Assembly (NCBI GenBank): GCA_937894085.1
Contig: CALCSG010000018.1
Coordinates: 1 to 52,298 of the forward strand
Direction of reading: 5' to 3'
Length of the DNA stretch: 52,298 nucleotides
Origin: an uncultured Gammaproteobacteria bacterium
GTDB taxonomy: Bacteria > Pseudomonadota > Gammaproteobacteria > GCA-001735895
Position 1 is the first letter of the stretch. Every line of letters begins with the position of its first letter. The notes below the pieces were generated by a model. It worked only from the letters and a program-made list of their open reading frames with translations. It made no database searches and was not told the origin of the DNA. The position numbers and the translations under genes are program-made. Of this stretch, positions 17,693-26,927 are shown piece after piece.

Positions 17693-19381
17693 ATGGCAAA
17701 AAAAATTAGTGGCGCAGAGTATCAACTGGCAAAAATATTCAGTTCAGAATTTGATTATGTAATTCCTTCCTATCAGCGTCCCTATGCCTGGACTGTTGAT
17801 CAAACATCGGAATTGTTTGACGATCTGTATGATTTCTATCGTACCGAGCTGGATGAGGAATATTTTCTTGGAAGTATTGTGCTGATTAAAGAAGAAGGTA
17901 TTCCATACTCTCAAGTTATCGATGGTCAGCAGCGTTTGACTACACTGACAATTTTACTGGCGGCAATGACACACCTTTTTTCCGATGAGATGAAATCGGA
18001 TTTTAACAACTATATCCGTGAACCTGGCCGGGTATCGCAGGGGTTGAAGCCAAAACCAAGGCTTGCCCTGCGAGACTTAGATAGGGATTTTTTTGCTAAA
18101 TATGTACAGGGTTTATTATTTGATGAATTGTTTGCTTTTGACAGTACATCATTAGGTAACGAATCACAGAGAAATATTCAGACGAACAGTCGCTACCTCC
18201 TTGAAAAACTTAAGGAAGTGTTTGACGGTGATAACAGTAAATTGGTTGATTTCGGTATATTTGTGGTACAGCGTTGCTCCCTGGTTGCCGTATCAACTTC
18301 TACCCAACATTCAGCATTTCGCATTTTTTCAGTCATGAATAGCCGTGGGTTAGATTTACAGCCTACTGATATTCTGAAAGCTGAAGTTATTGGCCAGTTA
18401 GGTAAAGACAAACAAGCTGAATACAACGAGCGCTGGGAAGACATGGAAGTTGAATTAGGCAGAAGTGGATTCAACGACCTTTTCTCTTATGTGCGAATGA
18501 TTTATGCCAAAGAGAAAGCCAAGCGTGCACTTTTAGAGGAGTTTAAATCTCAAGTTATTTCAAAAATCAGCACTCCAGTAGCTCTTATAGAAGACGTTCT
18601 TGAACCCTATGCCGATGCGTTGGCCATTGTAAAACATGCTAATTACGAAGCATCTTCTAATGCGCAGGATGTGAACAGCTATTTAAAGTGGCTTAATCGA
18701 ATTGATAACTCTGACTGGATTCCGCCTGCGATTTTATTCCTCGCCAAACATAAGCAGGAGCCTGATTATGTTTTGTGGTTTTTCCATCGGTTGGAGCGTC
18801 TGGCTGCTTGTATGCATGTGTGTGCTCGTAACATAAATGAGCGTATAGAGAGGTATTCCAGGCTGATAAATGGACTTGATAAGCCACATTCTATGAAGTC
18901 ACCAGTGGCTGAGGTTGAGCTAAGTGATGCAGAAAAAATGGCAATGTTCCAAGCATTGAATGGAAGTGTGTATGAGTTAACTGCTAGGAGAAGAAACTAC
19001 ATTATATTACGGCTGGATGCTTTTATGTCAGATGGCGCTGCTGTGTATGACCCTTCTGTTTTGACCATAGAGCATGTTTTACCTCAGACGGTTAATTCAG
19101 AAAGTGAATGGTCGAAAATTTGGCCTATTGAAGAACAACGGCTTGTATGGACGCACCGTATTGCTAATTTGGTGCCTCTTAATTTTAGACGCAACGTTAG
19201 TGCCTCTAATTATGATTTTGAACGCAAAAAAATAGCTTATTTTGGGGGTAAGAAACAGGTTTCATCCTATGTGCTTACAACCCAGGTATTAAATACACCT
19301 GCATGGACCGTAGAGTATGTAGAGAAACGTCGGCTAGAGCTGATGAGCGTGTTTGCCGATAAGTGGAATCTGACTATATAG
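17693..19381 (+). CDS. DUF262/DUF1524 protein (GmrSD-like type IV restriction nuclease)
   Basis: A 562-residue protein. The N-terminal DUF262 (ParB-like NTPase) domain has IPSYQRPYAW (24-33), FLGSIVL and DGQQRLTTL (77-85), the signature of GmrS-type nucleotide-binding domains. The C-terminal DUF1524 His-Me nuclease domain has IEHVLPQ (E460, H461) and RIANLVPLN with a following Asn. GmrSD-type enzymes (including the BREX-associated BrxU) cleave phage DNA with modified cytosines, so this gene complements BREX, which is blind to phages that evade by base modification. A 71-nt gap precedes it with AAGGAG ten bases before the ATG. Related DUF262/DUF1524 enzymes can instead act on phosphorothioate DNA (SspE-like), which I cannot exclude. 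Confidence 0.85.
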   Translation: MAKKISGAEYQLAKIFSSEFDYVIPSYQRPYAWTVDQTSELFDDLYDFYRTELDEEYFLGSIVLIKEEGIPYSQVIDGQQRLTTLTILLAAMTHLFSDEMKSDFNNYIREPGRVSQGLKPKPRLALRDLDRDFFAKYVQGLLFDELFAFDSTSLGNESQRNIQTNSRYLLEKLKEVFDGDNSKLVDFGIFVVQRCSLVAVSTSTQHSAFRIFSVMNSRGLDLQPTDILKAEVIGQLGKDKQAEYNERWEDMEVELGRSGFNDLFSYVRMIYAKEKAKRALLEEFKSQVISKISTPVALIEDVLEPYADALAIVKHANYEASSNAQDVNSYLKWLNRIDNSDWIPPAILFLAKHKQEPDYVLWFFHRLERLAACMHVCARNINERIERYSRLINGLDKPHSMKSPVAEVELSDAEKMAMFQALNGSVYELTARRRNYIILRLDAFMSDGAAVYDPSVLTIEHVLPQTVNSESEWSKIWPIEEQRLVWTHRIANLVPLNFRRNVSASNYDFERKKIAYFGGKKQVSSYVLTTQVLNTPAWTVEYVEKRRLELMSVFADKWNLTI

Positions 19382-19417
19382 AACCAGATCCCATATTAGC
19401 AGAGTACTAACAAAGTA

Positions 19418-20452
19418 TTGCACGATAACTTATCAAATGTTATTGTGCAAAAAATTGTTATCGAGGGCTACGTGGATCAATTGCAGAAGCATTTAGAGCA
19501 CTACCTGTCTGAAGTGACGGGGCTGAAGGTTATGGCTAATCTTCAGAATAGCGCAGACTTACCCTATTTTTTTACCAGGCTCTATACACTGTATCAGCTG
19601 GACATCGGTAGCACCTCATTCACTGCTGTTTTTCTTAAGCAGGAAGATGAATTTAAACCCGCTCAATTTATTAAACACCTGCAGCAGGTTCAATGGGTTG
19701 AAATGGATGAACTCTGCGTGGTGGCGCAATCCCTGCCGACTTATGTACGTAAGCGCCTGATTGAAAAAGGCATTCCTTTTGTCATACCTAATGTTCAAAT
19801 GTACCTGCCCGCGATGGGCATGGAGTGGAGAGCCAGGGCTGGACGGAAAAAACCAGTTACGGTTGAGCGCTTTAGCCCGGCAACACAGGTCGTATTGATT
19901 TACTGGTTGCTCGGGAGAATTGAGGGTTCGGTGACGCCGTTAGAGCTATCGAAGCAACTCTGGTATAGCACAATGACGATGAGTCGAGCGCTAAATGAAC
20001 TGGAATCGTCAAAAATTGCCAGAGTGGAGCGAGTGGGTCGTGAACGTTTTGTTACCTTTTCAGAAAATCGTAAAGTAACCTGGCAGGAAGTGTATCCGCG
20101 TCTGCGTACACCCGTTATTCAGCTTGTACGTGTTACCAGGCATGCGCTATCTGCAGAGAACGTTTTACCGGCTGGTCTCACCGCGCTATCTTACCGCTCC
20201 ATGTTGAGTGAGCCTGCTTACCCTGAATATGCGCTTAGCCGCGATGCCTGGAAGGCTATGGAAAAAGCGGGGATAGAAAAGATCCCGTTGGAAGAGGAGG
20301 GGACCTGCGTGTTACAGGTTTGGTGCTATGACCCCAAAATTTTAGCAGTGGATGGCCAGGTTGATCCTTTTTCTCTGTTTCTTAGTCTGCAGGATGAAAA
20401 CGATGAGCGTATTGAAATGGCACTGGATGAAATGATGGCGCCGTATCTATGA
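19418..20452 (+). CDS. AbiEi-like winged-helix regulator (putative antitoxin)
   Basis: A protein of up to 344 residues. A helix-turn-helix region near residues 150-215 (VTPLELSKQLWYSTMTMSRA followed by a basic wing) has the look of a MarR-like winged helix. The gene overlaps the AbiEii-like nucleotidyltransferase by 4 nt (ATGA), the arrangement of type IV AbiE toxin-antitoxin pairs, where AbiEi is the DNA-binding autorepressor. The start is uncertain. The frame opens at a TTG (19418) without a clear Shine-Dalgarno; a GTG at 19472 has GAGGG four bases upstream and may be the true start. The N-terminal 120 residues are unlike anything I can name. The antitoxin role is inferred from the pair. 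Confidence 0.65.
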   Translation: MHDNLSNVIVQKIVIEGYVDQLQKHLEHYLSEVTGLKVMANLQNSADLPYFFTRLYTLYQLDIGSTSFTAVFLKQEDEFKPAQFIKHLQQVQWVEMDELCVVAQSLPTYVRKRLIEKGIPFVIPNVQMYLPAMGMEWRARAGRKKPVTVERFSPATQVVLIYWLLGRIEGSVTPLELSKQLWYSTMTMSRALNELESSKIARVERVGRERFVTFSENRKVTWQEVYPRLRTPVIQLVRVTRHALSAENVLPAGLTALSYRSMLSEPAYPEYALSRDAWKAMEKAGIEKIPLEEEGTCVLQVWCYDPKILAVDGQVDPFSLFLSLQDENDERIEMALDEMMAPYL

Positions 20453-21222
20453 TCAGAGGCCTGGATAAATTTAGAGCGCATTTTGCGGATTTTACTCACT
20501 GCTATGTATTGATTGGAGGTGCCGCTTCTGATTTGGTCATGAATGATGTCGGAGTTGAGTTTCGTGCCACCAAAGATCTGGACATTGTGCTGTGTATCGA
20601 AGCGATGGATACAGCCTTTGCCGAGGCATTCTGGAGCTTTGTAAAAGCGGGTGGTTACAAGCACCAGCAGCGCAGCACAGACAGGAAGATTTTTTATCGA
20701 TTCCATGAGCCGGAGGATAAGCATTATCCGGTTATGCTGGAGTTATTCTCCCGAACCCCGGATATGATGGTATTAGGAGATGATAGTCATTTAACCCCCA
20801 TACCTGTTGCAGAAGATGTGTCTAGTCTGTCTGCCATTTTACTGAATAAGGATTACTACCACTTTATCCATCAACACAAACTGGAAATCGATAATGTAGC
20901 AGTCGTCACCCCCGCCTGTTTAATTCCATTGAAGGCAAAGGCCTGGCTGGATTTGAGTATGCGCAGAGAGGCTGGCGAGAAGGTCGATTCCAGGGTTATA
21001 AAAAAACATAAAAACGATATTTTTCGATTATTTCAGGTGATCGCTCCAGACTTAAGGGTTGATCTACCCGCTGCCGTTTCACAAGACATGCAGCAGTTTC
21101 TGGATGAGATTTCAGAAGATGCAGATTTGTCATTAAAAGATTTTGGCTTAGCAGGGTTGGGAGTGCGGGATGTTGTCGAAGCACTCAGACTGAACTATCG
21201 ACTTCAGGGAAAAGGGACATAG
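20449..21222 (+). CDS. AbiEii/AbiGii-like nucleotidyltransferase (putative toxin)
   Basis: A 257-residue protein of the DNA polymerase beta-type nucleotidyltransferase fold. The active-site pattern is IGGAASDLVM followed by RATKDLDIVL (the D-x-D pair). Further motifs usual for AbiEii proteins are a conserved Lys in LIPLKAKAWLDL and KKHKNDIFRL in the C-terminal half. AbiEii-type toxins transfer nucleotides, for example to tRNA ends, and stop growth of infected cells. It overlaps the upstream regulator by 4 nt and precedes pglZ by 7 nt, so the pair is fully embedded in the BREX operon and may act as a fallback that kills or stalls the cell if BREX fails. Family assignment is good; target unknown. 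Confidence 0.78.
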   Translation: MIRGLDKFRAHFADFTHCYVLIGGAASDLVMNDVGVEFRATKDLDIVLCIEAMDTAFAEAFWSFVKAGGYKHQQRSTDRKIFYRFHEPEDKHYPVMLELFSRTPDMMVLGDDSHLTPIPVAEDVSSLSAILLNKDYYHFIHQHKLEIDNVAVVTPACLIPLKAKAWLDLSMRREAGEKVDSRVIKKHKNDIFRLFQVIAPDLRVDLPAAVSQDMQQFLDEISEDADLSLKDFGLAGLGVRDVVEALRLNYRLQGKGT

Positions 21223-21229
21223 AGCAATA

Positions 21230-23560
21230 ATGAGTGAAGTAAAAACAGTACAGCGTGCCCTTATTCAGGCAATTCGGCAGTCGAGTGCTTTCAATCCGAA
21301 TACCCAGCTTGCACCGGCCTGCATACTATGGACGGATAAGGAGCGACAGTGGGAAGCGGTCATTCCTGCATTACAGCAGGCTCTACCCGAGCTTTTCGTT
21401 TTAGGAAACTATGCTCCCGAAACCCGAACAGGCCCTGCGATCTGGCTGAAATGCGTGGTAGCGAGTACGCTAGAATCGGTGCAAGTACCAGACAATCTTA
21501 CGCCGATTATTTATATGCCGGGCATTTCCAGAACTGAACTTAGGGCCATTGAACATTGCTCTGATGCCATCAAGCCATTAGCCGAGCTGCAATATCGGGG
21601 TCTCATATGGAGTCAGCATAATGGCAAGGACTGGACGGCCAACGCCTATTTAACCTCTGCAACCGGCGGTTTGGGACTGGATGTTGCGAAAGATAAAGCC
21701 ACACAAGTCGCCTTATTAATGGCGTTACCTGAACTGTTGAATAGTAATTCGCATTCTTTGGAGAATAAACGGTTAGAGGCGAGTGATTTTAACCAGTTAA
21801 TCATAAGCGATCCCATTCGTGATTTACTGACCTGGATGAATTCACCCAAAGATATCGCTGGCAGCTGGAACGGCGGTCGTTGGCAGGCCTTGTGTAATGA
21901 AGCCCGCAGTCAATTTGGTCTGGATATTGAAAAGGATGGTGAGTTTGCAGCGGCAGAGAAGTTATGTGCCAGCAAAGGTGCCTGGGTAAATGTCTGGCAG
22001 AGATACTGTGATAGTCCGGATCTATATCCAGCACTGATTACGCTGCTGGAACGTGTCCCCTTGCCGGATTTGTTTTCCGATCCCGCTACCTATCCGCAAG
22101 GCAATGCACAGGACGAAGATACCTTATTTATTGCATTAAAAGCATTGAAAAATGAAGGCTCGAGTTCGGCTCGTGAAGAAATTTTGACCCTGGATAAAAC
22201 GCATGGAGCACGACGCAATAGCCTGTGGGCGAAACTTGGAAAAGCGCCATGGGCAAAACTGTTAAAGCCTTTGGCGCAGGTGGCTGAGCGTACTAAAAAT
22301 GGACCAGGCGGCTTGACCCCACAGGAGTTAGGTGAGCGATACAGTACTGATGGTTGGTTAACGGATGCAGCTGCGATCCAGGCTATAGCCTTATGTGACA
22401 ATAAGCAGCAGCTGAATGTTATCGAAGACGTTCTGGCCACGATCTATACCCCCTGGCTTGCCGATCTGAATGAAAGGTTTCAAAAGCAGGTGCGCGAAAA
22501 AGGCTATCCAGGGTGCCATGATGACAGTGTTGCGGAATCAGTAGCCGCGTACAAAGCCAGCGGTGAGGTGGTCTTTTTTGTCGATGGTCTGAGGCTCGAT
22601 GTAGCACATCAGCTAATCGCCTTATTCAATGATAAAGGTCTTAAACCTGTATTGAGTACGCAATGGTCTGCATTGCCTTCGGTAACGGCTACCGCGAAGG
22701 CGGCAGTGAGTCCAATTTATGCCCTGTTAACCGGCCTGGATAGTGATAAAGATTTTGAACCCAGTGTCATCGATAATGGCTCTTTGACTCATGAGCGCTT
22801 TAAAAAGCAGCTAGGTTTGTTGGGCTGGCAAACTTTAGCCGATAACGAAACGGGTGATTCAACGGGCAAAGCCTGGGTCGTCTGTGGTGATATCGATAAG
22901 GAAGGCCATAAGAGTGAGTTAAAACTGCCTCGCCGGATACCCATGATTTTAGACAGTATCGTCGAACGTGTGATTGAACTGCAGCAAGCGGGCTGGCAGA
23001 AAATTAGAATAGTGACCGATCATGGCTGGTTATTGGTGCCAGGTAAAATGCCAAAATCCATGCTACCAGGCCAGGCCTCCGAGAGTCGTTGGGGGCGTTG
23101 TGCACAATTAAAGCAAAATGTTCACATCGATGGATTAACCCTCGGCTGGCACTGGAACCCGAATATTCCTATTCATTACCCACACGGTATCCATTCGTTT
23201 ATTGCGGGTAGAACCTATGGGCACGGTGGAGTGAGTTTGCAGGAATGTCTGGTGCCAGTAATTAGCATAGAAGGGGAAGTAAAAACCTTAGCGCAAGCCT
23301 CTATTACTTCAGTGAAGTGGATTGGGTTAAATTGCAAAGTTGAAGTCAGTAGTGAAGCAAAAAACATCTTTACCGACTTGCGCACTAAATTAGCGGATAG
23401 CGATTCATCTTTGGTGAATGCCAAAGAATTAAAGGCTGGAAAGGCGAGCTTGATGGTATTAGATGATGATAATGAAGGCGTGTCGGCGATTGTGGTTGTG
23501 TACGATGCTGAGGGTAATGTGCTGGCTAAACAGGCTACAACCATTGGAGGTGATGAATAA
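21230..23560 (+). CDS. pglZ: BREX phosphatase-superfamily protein PglZ
   Basis: A 776-residue PglZ. The PglZ domain belongs to the alkaline-phosphatase superfamily. A metal-binding segment VFFVDGLRLDV (from residue 448, with D452) and the second metal site TDHGW (596-600) are both visible, followed by HGGVSLQE near the end. PglZ is a core BREX component with metal-dependent phosphodiesterase or nuclease activity and works with PglX and BrxB/BrxC. The N-terminal 400 residues are the usual PglZ N-terminal region. It begins 7 nt after the AbiEii-like gene and overlaps brxL by one base, so it is cotranscribed with both. The length matches type 1 systems. Confidence 0.92.
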   Translation: MSEVKTVQRALIQAIRQSSAFNPNTQLAPACILWTDKERQWEAVIPALQQALPELFVLGNYAPETRTGPAIWLKCVVASTLESVQVPDNLTPIIYMPGISRTELRAIEHCSDAIKPLAELQYRGLIWSQHNGKDWTANAYLTSATGGLGLDVAKDKATQVALLMALPELLNSNSHSLENKRLEASDFNQLIISDPIRDLLTWMNSPKDIAGSWNGGRWQALCNEARSQFGLDIEKDGEFAAAEKLCASKGAWVNVWQRYCDSPDLYPALITLLERVPLPDLFSDPATYPQGNAQDEDTLFIALKALKNEGSSSAREEILTLDKTHGARRNSLWAKLGKAPWAKLLKPLAQVAERTKNGPGGLTPQELGERYSTDGWLTDAAAIQAIALCDNKQQLNVIEDVLATIYTPWLADLNERFQKQVREKGYPGCHDDSVAESVAAYKASGEVVFFVDGLRLDVAHQLIALFNDKGLKPVLSTQWSALPSVTATAKAAVSPIYALLTGLDSDKDFEPSVIDNGSLTHERFKKQLGLLGWQTLADNETGDSTGKAWVVCGDIDKEGHKSELKLPRRIPMILDSIVERVIELQQAGWQKIRIVTDHGWLLVPGKMPKSMLPGQASESRWGRCAQLKQNVHIDGLTLGWHWNPNIPIHYPHGIHSFIAGRTYGHGGVSLQECLVPVISIEGEVKTLAQASITSVKWIGLNCKVEVSSEAKNIFTDLRTKLADSDSSLVNAKELKAGKASLMVLDDDNEGVSAIVVVYDAEGNVLAKQATTIGGDE

Positions 23561-25611
23561 TGGAACTTGATCAGTTAGATAAAAAGTCGGCAGAGAGTTT
23601 TGAAGGGTATGTCGTCAGGAAAGACCTGGTACGAACTTTTAGTCAGCAGTTTCCAGTACCAACGTATGTGGTTGAATTCTTGCTGGGCCGCTATTGCGCA
23701 ACTACCGATGAAAACGAAATTAAAGAAGGTCTGGAAATTGTTCAGCGCCAGCTTTCCTCTCGTACCGTAAAGGCCGGGGAAGAAGAACTGTTCAAGGCCA
23801 AAGCCTATAAGGAGGGCAGTGTAAAGTTAATCGATATGGTCAGTGTCCGTTTTAGTGCAAAAGATAATGGATACCTGGTCACACTGCCAAGCCTTCGCCT
23901 GAACAATGTGCGTATTGCCGATAAAATAGTGGATGAAAATGACCGCCTGTTAACCGGCGGATTTTACGCTGAGATCACCCTGGAATACGACAAATTTATC
24001 GCTGAAGAAAAATCAGGGAATCCATTCGGCGTATTTGCACTACGGCCTATTCAGTTATCCAAGCGCGATGTTCTCGATGTTTTAGCATCGGCCAGAGAAC
24101 AGTTCAGTACAGAGGAATGGATTAACTTACTGCTGCGTTCCATAGGACTGGAACCTGACAGCCTGGATAAATCGGCAAAAAACGCCATGCTGCTAAGGAT
24201 GGTGCCTTTTGTAGAGCGCAACTACAACATGGTTGAGTTAGGACCAAGAGGCACTGGTAAGAGTCATTTATACCAGCAGGTATCGCCCTATGCGCATTTG
24301 ATATCCGGTGGCAAGGCCACTGTCGCCAAAATGTTTGTGAACAATGCAAATGGTCAGCGCGGCCTGGTTTGTCAGTATGACGTGGTTTGTTTTGATGAGG
24401 TGAGCGGCATTTCTTTTGACTCTAAAGACGGCGTCAACATTATGAAAGGCTATATGGAGTCCGGGGAATTTAGTCGCGGCAAAGAGAGTATTCGTGGCGA
24501 TGGCTCGCTGGTCTTTGTCGGCAACTTCGAAGTCGATGTTGAGCATCAGCAAAGAATAGGCCATCTCTTCGGGCCGTTGCCGGAAGAGATGCGAAACGAT
24601 ACCGCGTGGATGGATCGTATACATTCCTATCTACCAGGCTGGAATGTACCAAAAATGAATAAGTCTTTTTTAACCGACCATTTTGGACTGGTGAGTGATT
24701 TCTTATCGGAATGCTTTAGTCACTTAAGGAATCAGAGTCGTATTAGCAGTTTGCAGAGTCGAGTTTATTTTGGAGGCGCGCTCAGTGGTCGCGATACCAA
24801 TGCGGTTAATAAAACAGTATCTGGGCTTTTAAAGCTGTTATACCCCAGCATGGATTCGGTGGTTTCCGATGAGGATCTTGAATGGGCTGTTCGCCAGGCA
24901 CTTGAAGTGCGCCGGAGGGTTAAAGAACAACAGAAACGTATCGGCTCAGCTGAATTCAGGAATACGCATTTCAGTTATATTCTGGGCGATGAAGGCGTCG
25001 AGCAGTTTGTATCCACGCCGGAGCTTCGAGCGGATAATTCGATTGGAAGTGATCCGTTAGAGCCTGGACAGATATGGGCTATTAGTGAAGGAGGTACGGA
25101 TGCTGATGATAATGCCGGGCTTTACCGGATTGAAGTCAACGATGGACCTGGTAGCGGCGTAAAAATTCTGAATAACCCGAGCCCTGCTGCCTTTAGGGAA
25201 TCAGTACGCTTTGCGGAACAGAATCTTTATTCAAGATCTGCCCAGTTAGTCGGAGATAGAGACCCGCGCGCACATGAATTTACGATTCAGCTAAGGGCGT
25301 TTGATGCTTCCAGGAAAGGTGCAAAACTGGGCATCCCGGCATTAGTCGCTATCTGTAGCAGTATGCTGAAAAAACCGATCAAAGGGGGATTGATTTTAGT
25401 CGGTGAAATAAATTTGGGTGGATCAATAGAACCGGTTTTAAATGCGGTTAATGTTACTGAGTTAGCCGTAGAAAAGGGCGCTCAGGCTATATTATTACCC
25501 GTGAGCTGCAGGCGACAGTTATTTGATCTGTCTGACGAAATGGCAACGAAAGTGGATGTTCAGTTTTACGCCGATGCCAGGGATGCGATGTTGAAGGCCC
25601 TGGTGGAATAG
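23560..25611 (+). CDS. brxL: BREX Lon-like AAA+ protein BrxL
   Basis: A 683-residue BrxL. The N-terminal domain (about 1-200) is BrxL-specific. The AAA+ part carries Walker A GPRGTGKS (228-235) and Walker B VCFDEV (D279, E280). The C-terminal Lon-like fold (about 560-683) includes GLILVGEINLGGSIEPV and VEKGAQAILLPV. The loop where Lon proteases have their catalytic serine reads RKGAKLGIPAL here, with no Ser, in keeping with BrxL acting on DNA rather than as a protease. BrxL forms DNA-threading assemblies and is the last core gene of type 1 BREX. GGAGG nine bases upstream supports the ATG, which overlaps the pglZ stop by one base. Confidence 0.92.
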   Translation: MELDQLDKKSAESFEGYVVRKDLVRTFSQQFPVPTYVVEFLLGRYCATTDENEIKEGLEIVQRQLSSRTVKAGEEELFKAKAYKEGSVKLIDMVSVRFSAKDNGYLVTLPSLRLNNVRIADKIVDENDRLLTGGFYAEITLEYDKFIAEEKSGNPFGVFALRPIQLSKRDVLDVLASAREQFSTEEWINLLLRSIGLEPDSLDKSAKNAMLLRMVPFVERNYNMVELGPRGTGKSHLYQQVSPYAHLISGGKATVAKMFVNNANGQRGLVCQYDVVCFDEVSGISFDSKDGVNIMKGYMESGEFSRGKESIRGDGSLVFVGNFEVDVEHQQRIGHLFGPLPEEMRNDTAWMDRIHSYLPGWNVPKMNKSFLTDHFGLVSDFLSECFSHLRNQSRISSLQSRVYFGGALSGRDTNAVNKTVSGLLKLLYPSMDSVVSDEDLEWAVRQALEVRRRVKEQQKRIGSAEFRNTHFSYILGDEGVEQFVSTPELRADNSIGSDPLEPGQIWAISEGGTDADDNAGLYRIEVNDGPGSGVKILNNPSPAAFRESVRFAEQNLYSRSAQLVGDRDPRAHEFTIQLRAFDASRKGAKLGIPALVAICSSMLKKPIKGGLILVGEINLGGSIEPVLNAVNVTELAVEKGAQAILLPVSCRRQLFDLSDEMATKVDVQFYADARDAMLKALVE

Positions 25612-25627
25612 ACGAGGCTTGAAGGTT

Positions 25628-26290
25628 ATGGAAAACGAATCGAAATCATATCAATCACTAAAAAAAAGACATCGTGAAATTAGGGATCATCTCCCTCAAC
25701 ACTTATCTCTTCGCATACATCGGGCATTGAGCTGGTTAAATTGTGCAGAGCGAAATGATGACGAAGACTCAAAATTTATCTTTCTATGGATTGCTTTTAA
25801 TGCTGCCTACGCTCATGAAATCCCAAATCGGTGGGAGTTTAATGAGCGTCAAATCTTGAGTAATTTTCTTCAGATACTGATAGAAGTGGATCGTGAAAAG
25901 TCATTATATAAAATTGTCTGGAATGAGTTTCCAAATTCAATTCGGCTGTTAATTGATAACCGATATGTTTATCAGCACTTCTGGGATTTCCATAATGATA
26001 AAATTAATGAAGCGGAATGGCAGGAGCAATTTAAAAAAAGCAGGGAAGCTGCGAACAGAGCCTTAGGGCAAATGGACACGGAAAAAATTCTTTCAATAAT
26101 TTTCGAAAGATTATACACCTTAAGAAACCAACTTATTCACGGCGGAGCTACCTGGAGCAGCTCTGTAAACCGTAACCAGATCAGAGATGGAATGAAGATA
26201 ATGGGCCAGATTGTACCGGCATTGATCTCTATCATGTTGAATAAGCAACCCAGGTTAATTGGCAGCCCTTGTTATCCGGTTGTTAAATAG
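25628..26290 (+). CDS. HEPN-like protein (putative ribonuclease)
   Basis: A helical protein of 220 residues starting MENESKSYQSLKK. Near the C-terminus LYTLRNQLIHGGATW contains an R-x4-H pattern (RNQLIH), the signature of HEPN domains, many of which are RNases in toxin and abortive-infection systems. The conserved LWIAFNAAYAHE near residue 55 is shared with Apea/MAE-type HEPN relatives as I recall them. I chose the ATG at 25628 over an in-frame TTG at 25619, although the GAGG spacing is loose. It lies 16 nt after brxL and probably sits on the same transcript. No antitoxin-like partner is adjacent, unless the small protein at 26432 fills that place. Confidence 0.6.
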   Translation: MENESKSYQSLKKRHREIRDHLPQHLSLRIHRALSWLNCAERNDDEDSKFIFLWIAFNAAYAHEIPNRWEFNERQILSNFLQILIEVDREKSLYKIVWNEFPNSIRLLIDNRYVYQHFWDFHNDKINEAEWQEQFKKSREAANRALGQMDTEKILSIIFERLYTLRNQLIHGGATWSSSVNRNQIRDGMKIMGQIVPALISIMLNKQPRLIGSPCYPVVK

Positions 26291-26291
26291 T

Positions 26292-26312
26292 GTGGTGTGC
26301 AAGGCACACCAC
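26292..26312. repeat. REP-like palindrome, copy 1
   Basis: A perfect 9-bp hairpin, GTGGTGTGC-AAG-GCACACCAC, lies just after the HEPN-like gene. A second copy of its core GGTGTGC..GCACACC with loop ATG occurs at 38659-38675. Similar short palindromes of the form GTGTGCCATGGCACAC are dispersed in many proteobacterial intergenic regions. It has no T-run, so a role as REP-type element or mRNA 3' stabiliser is likelier than a classic terminator. The rest of 26313-26431 shows only the Shine-Dalgarno of the next gene. Confidence 0.55.
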
Positions 26313-26431
26313 TACGAGTAGGAAAATATATAATTCTTAAGCGACGCATTATGTCGTTTCCCTGATGTAATATGAGGCTCTTCATTTTCAGGCTTAAAAA
26401 CTTGGCAACTGTATATTAAGGAGTGCGAACA

Positions 26432-26842
26432 ATGGGTACTAAAAATAAAAATCCTATTGCAATACCTGTAAACAACAGAAATATTCATACGGTAGCAGCT
26501 CAAGCAAACATATCGGCGAATGACTTATATGACAAAATGGCCGAATCCAAAATTACATATAAAAAACAATGTGAAAAGGAGTGGGCCATCAGTTATTTAA
26601 GTAAAGATGAAAAATGGTTTGATGAGGCAGAAAAGAAAATCGAACAGATACGTAAGTCTCTTCCTGAAGGGATGGATGAAAAGGAAAAAATCATCAAGCT
26701 ATACGGATGGATCGCAGATACGGTAGAGCAAGGTCTTCTTCGAATGCCATTAACAGACAATACTGAATACTCTCGTGCCGATAGTGTTAGCCTGATTATG
26801 ACAAACCCTGATCTTTTTAATAAAATCTGCCGGTGGGATTAG
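26432..26842 (+). CDS. small hypothetical protein (KEK-rich, soluble)
   Basis: A 136-residue hydrophilic protein with alternating Lys/Glu helices in the middle (about residues 50-90). No signal peptide, membrane segment or catalytic motif is visible. The ATG at 26432 is preceded by AAGGAG eight bases upstream; a GTG three codons earlier overlaps the spacer and is less likely. It stands 142 nt after the HEPN-like gene and 85 nt before the mini FtsZ-like gene, both on the same strand. The family is not recognised. It could be a partner of either neighbour, but spacing gives no strong support. Confidence 0.6.
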   Translation: MGTKNKNPIAIPVNNRNIHTVAAQANISANDLYDKMAESKITYKKQCEKEWAISYLSKDEKWFDEAEKKIEQIRKSLPEGMDEKEKIIKLYGWIADTVEQGLLRMPLTDNTEYSRADSVSLIMTNPDLFNKICRWD

Positions 26843-26927
26843 CTAGTGATGCCTGGTAACTACGGACATTTCTTCGTGACCTGTGAAGTATCTAACTACT
26901 AACAATAAATGATGTAAGCTTTAACCT

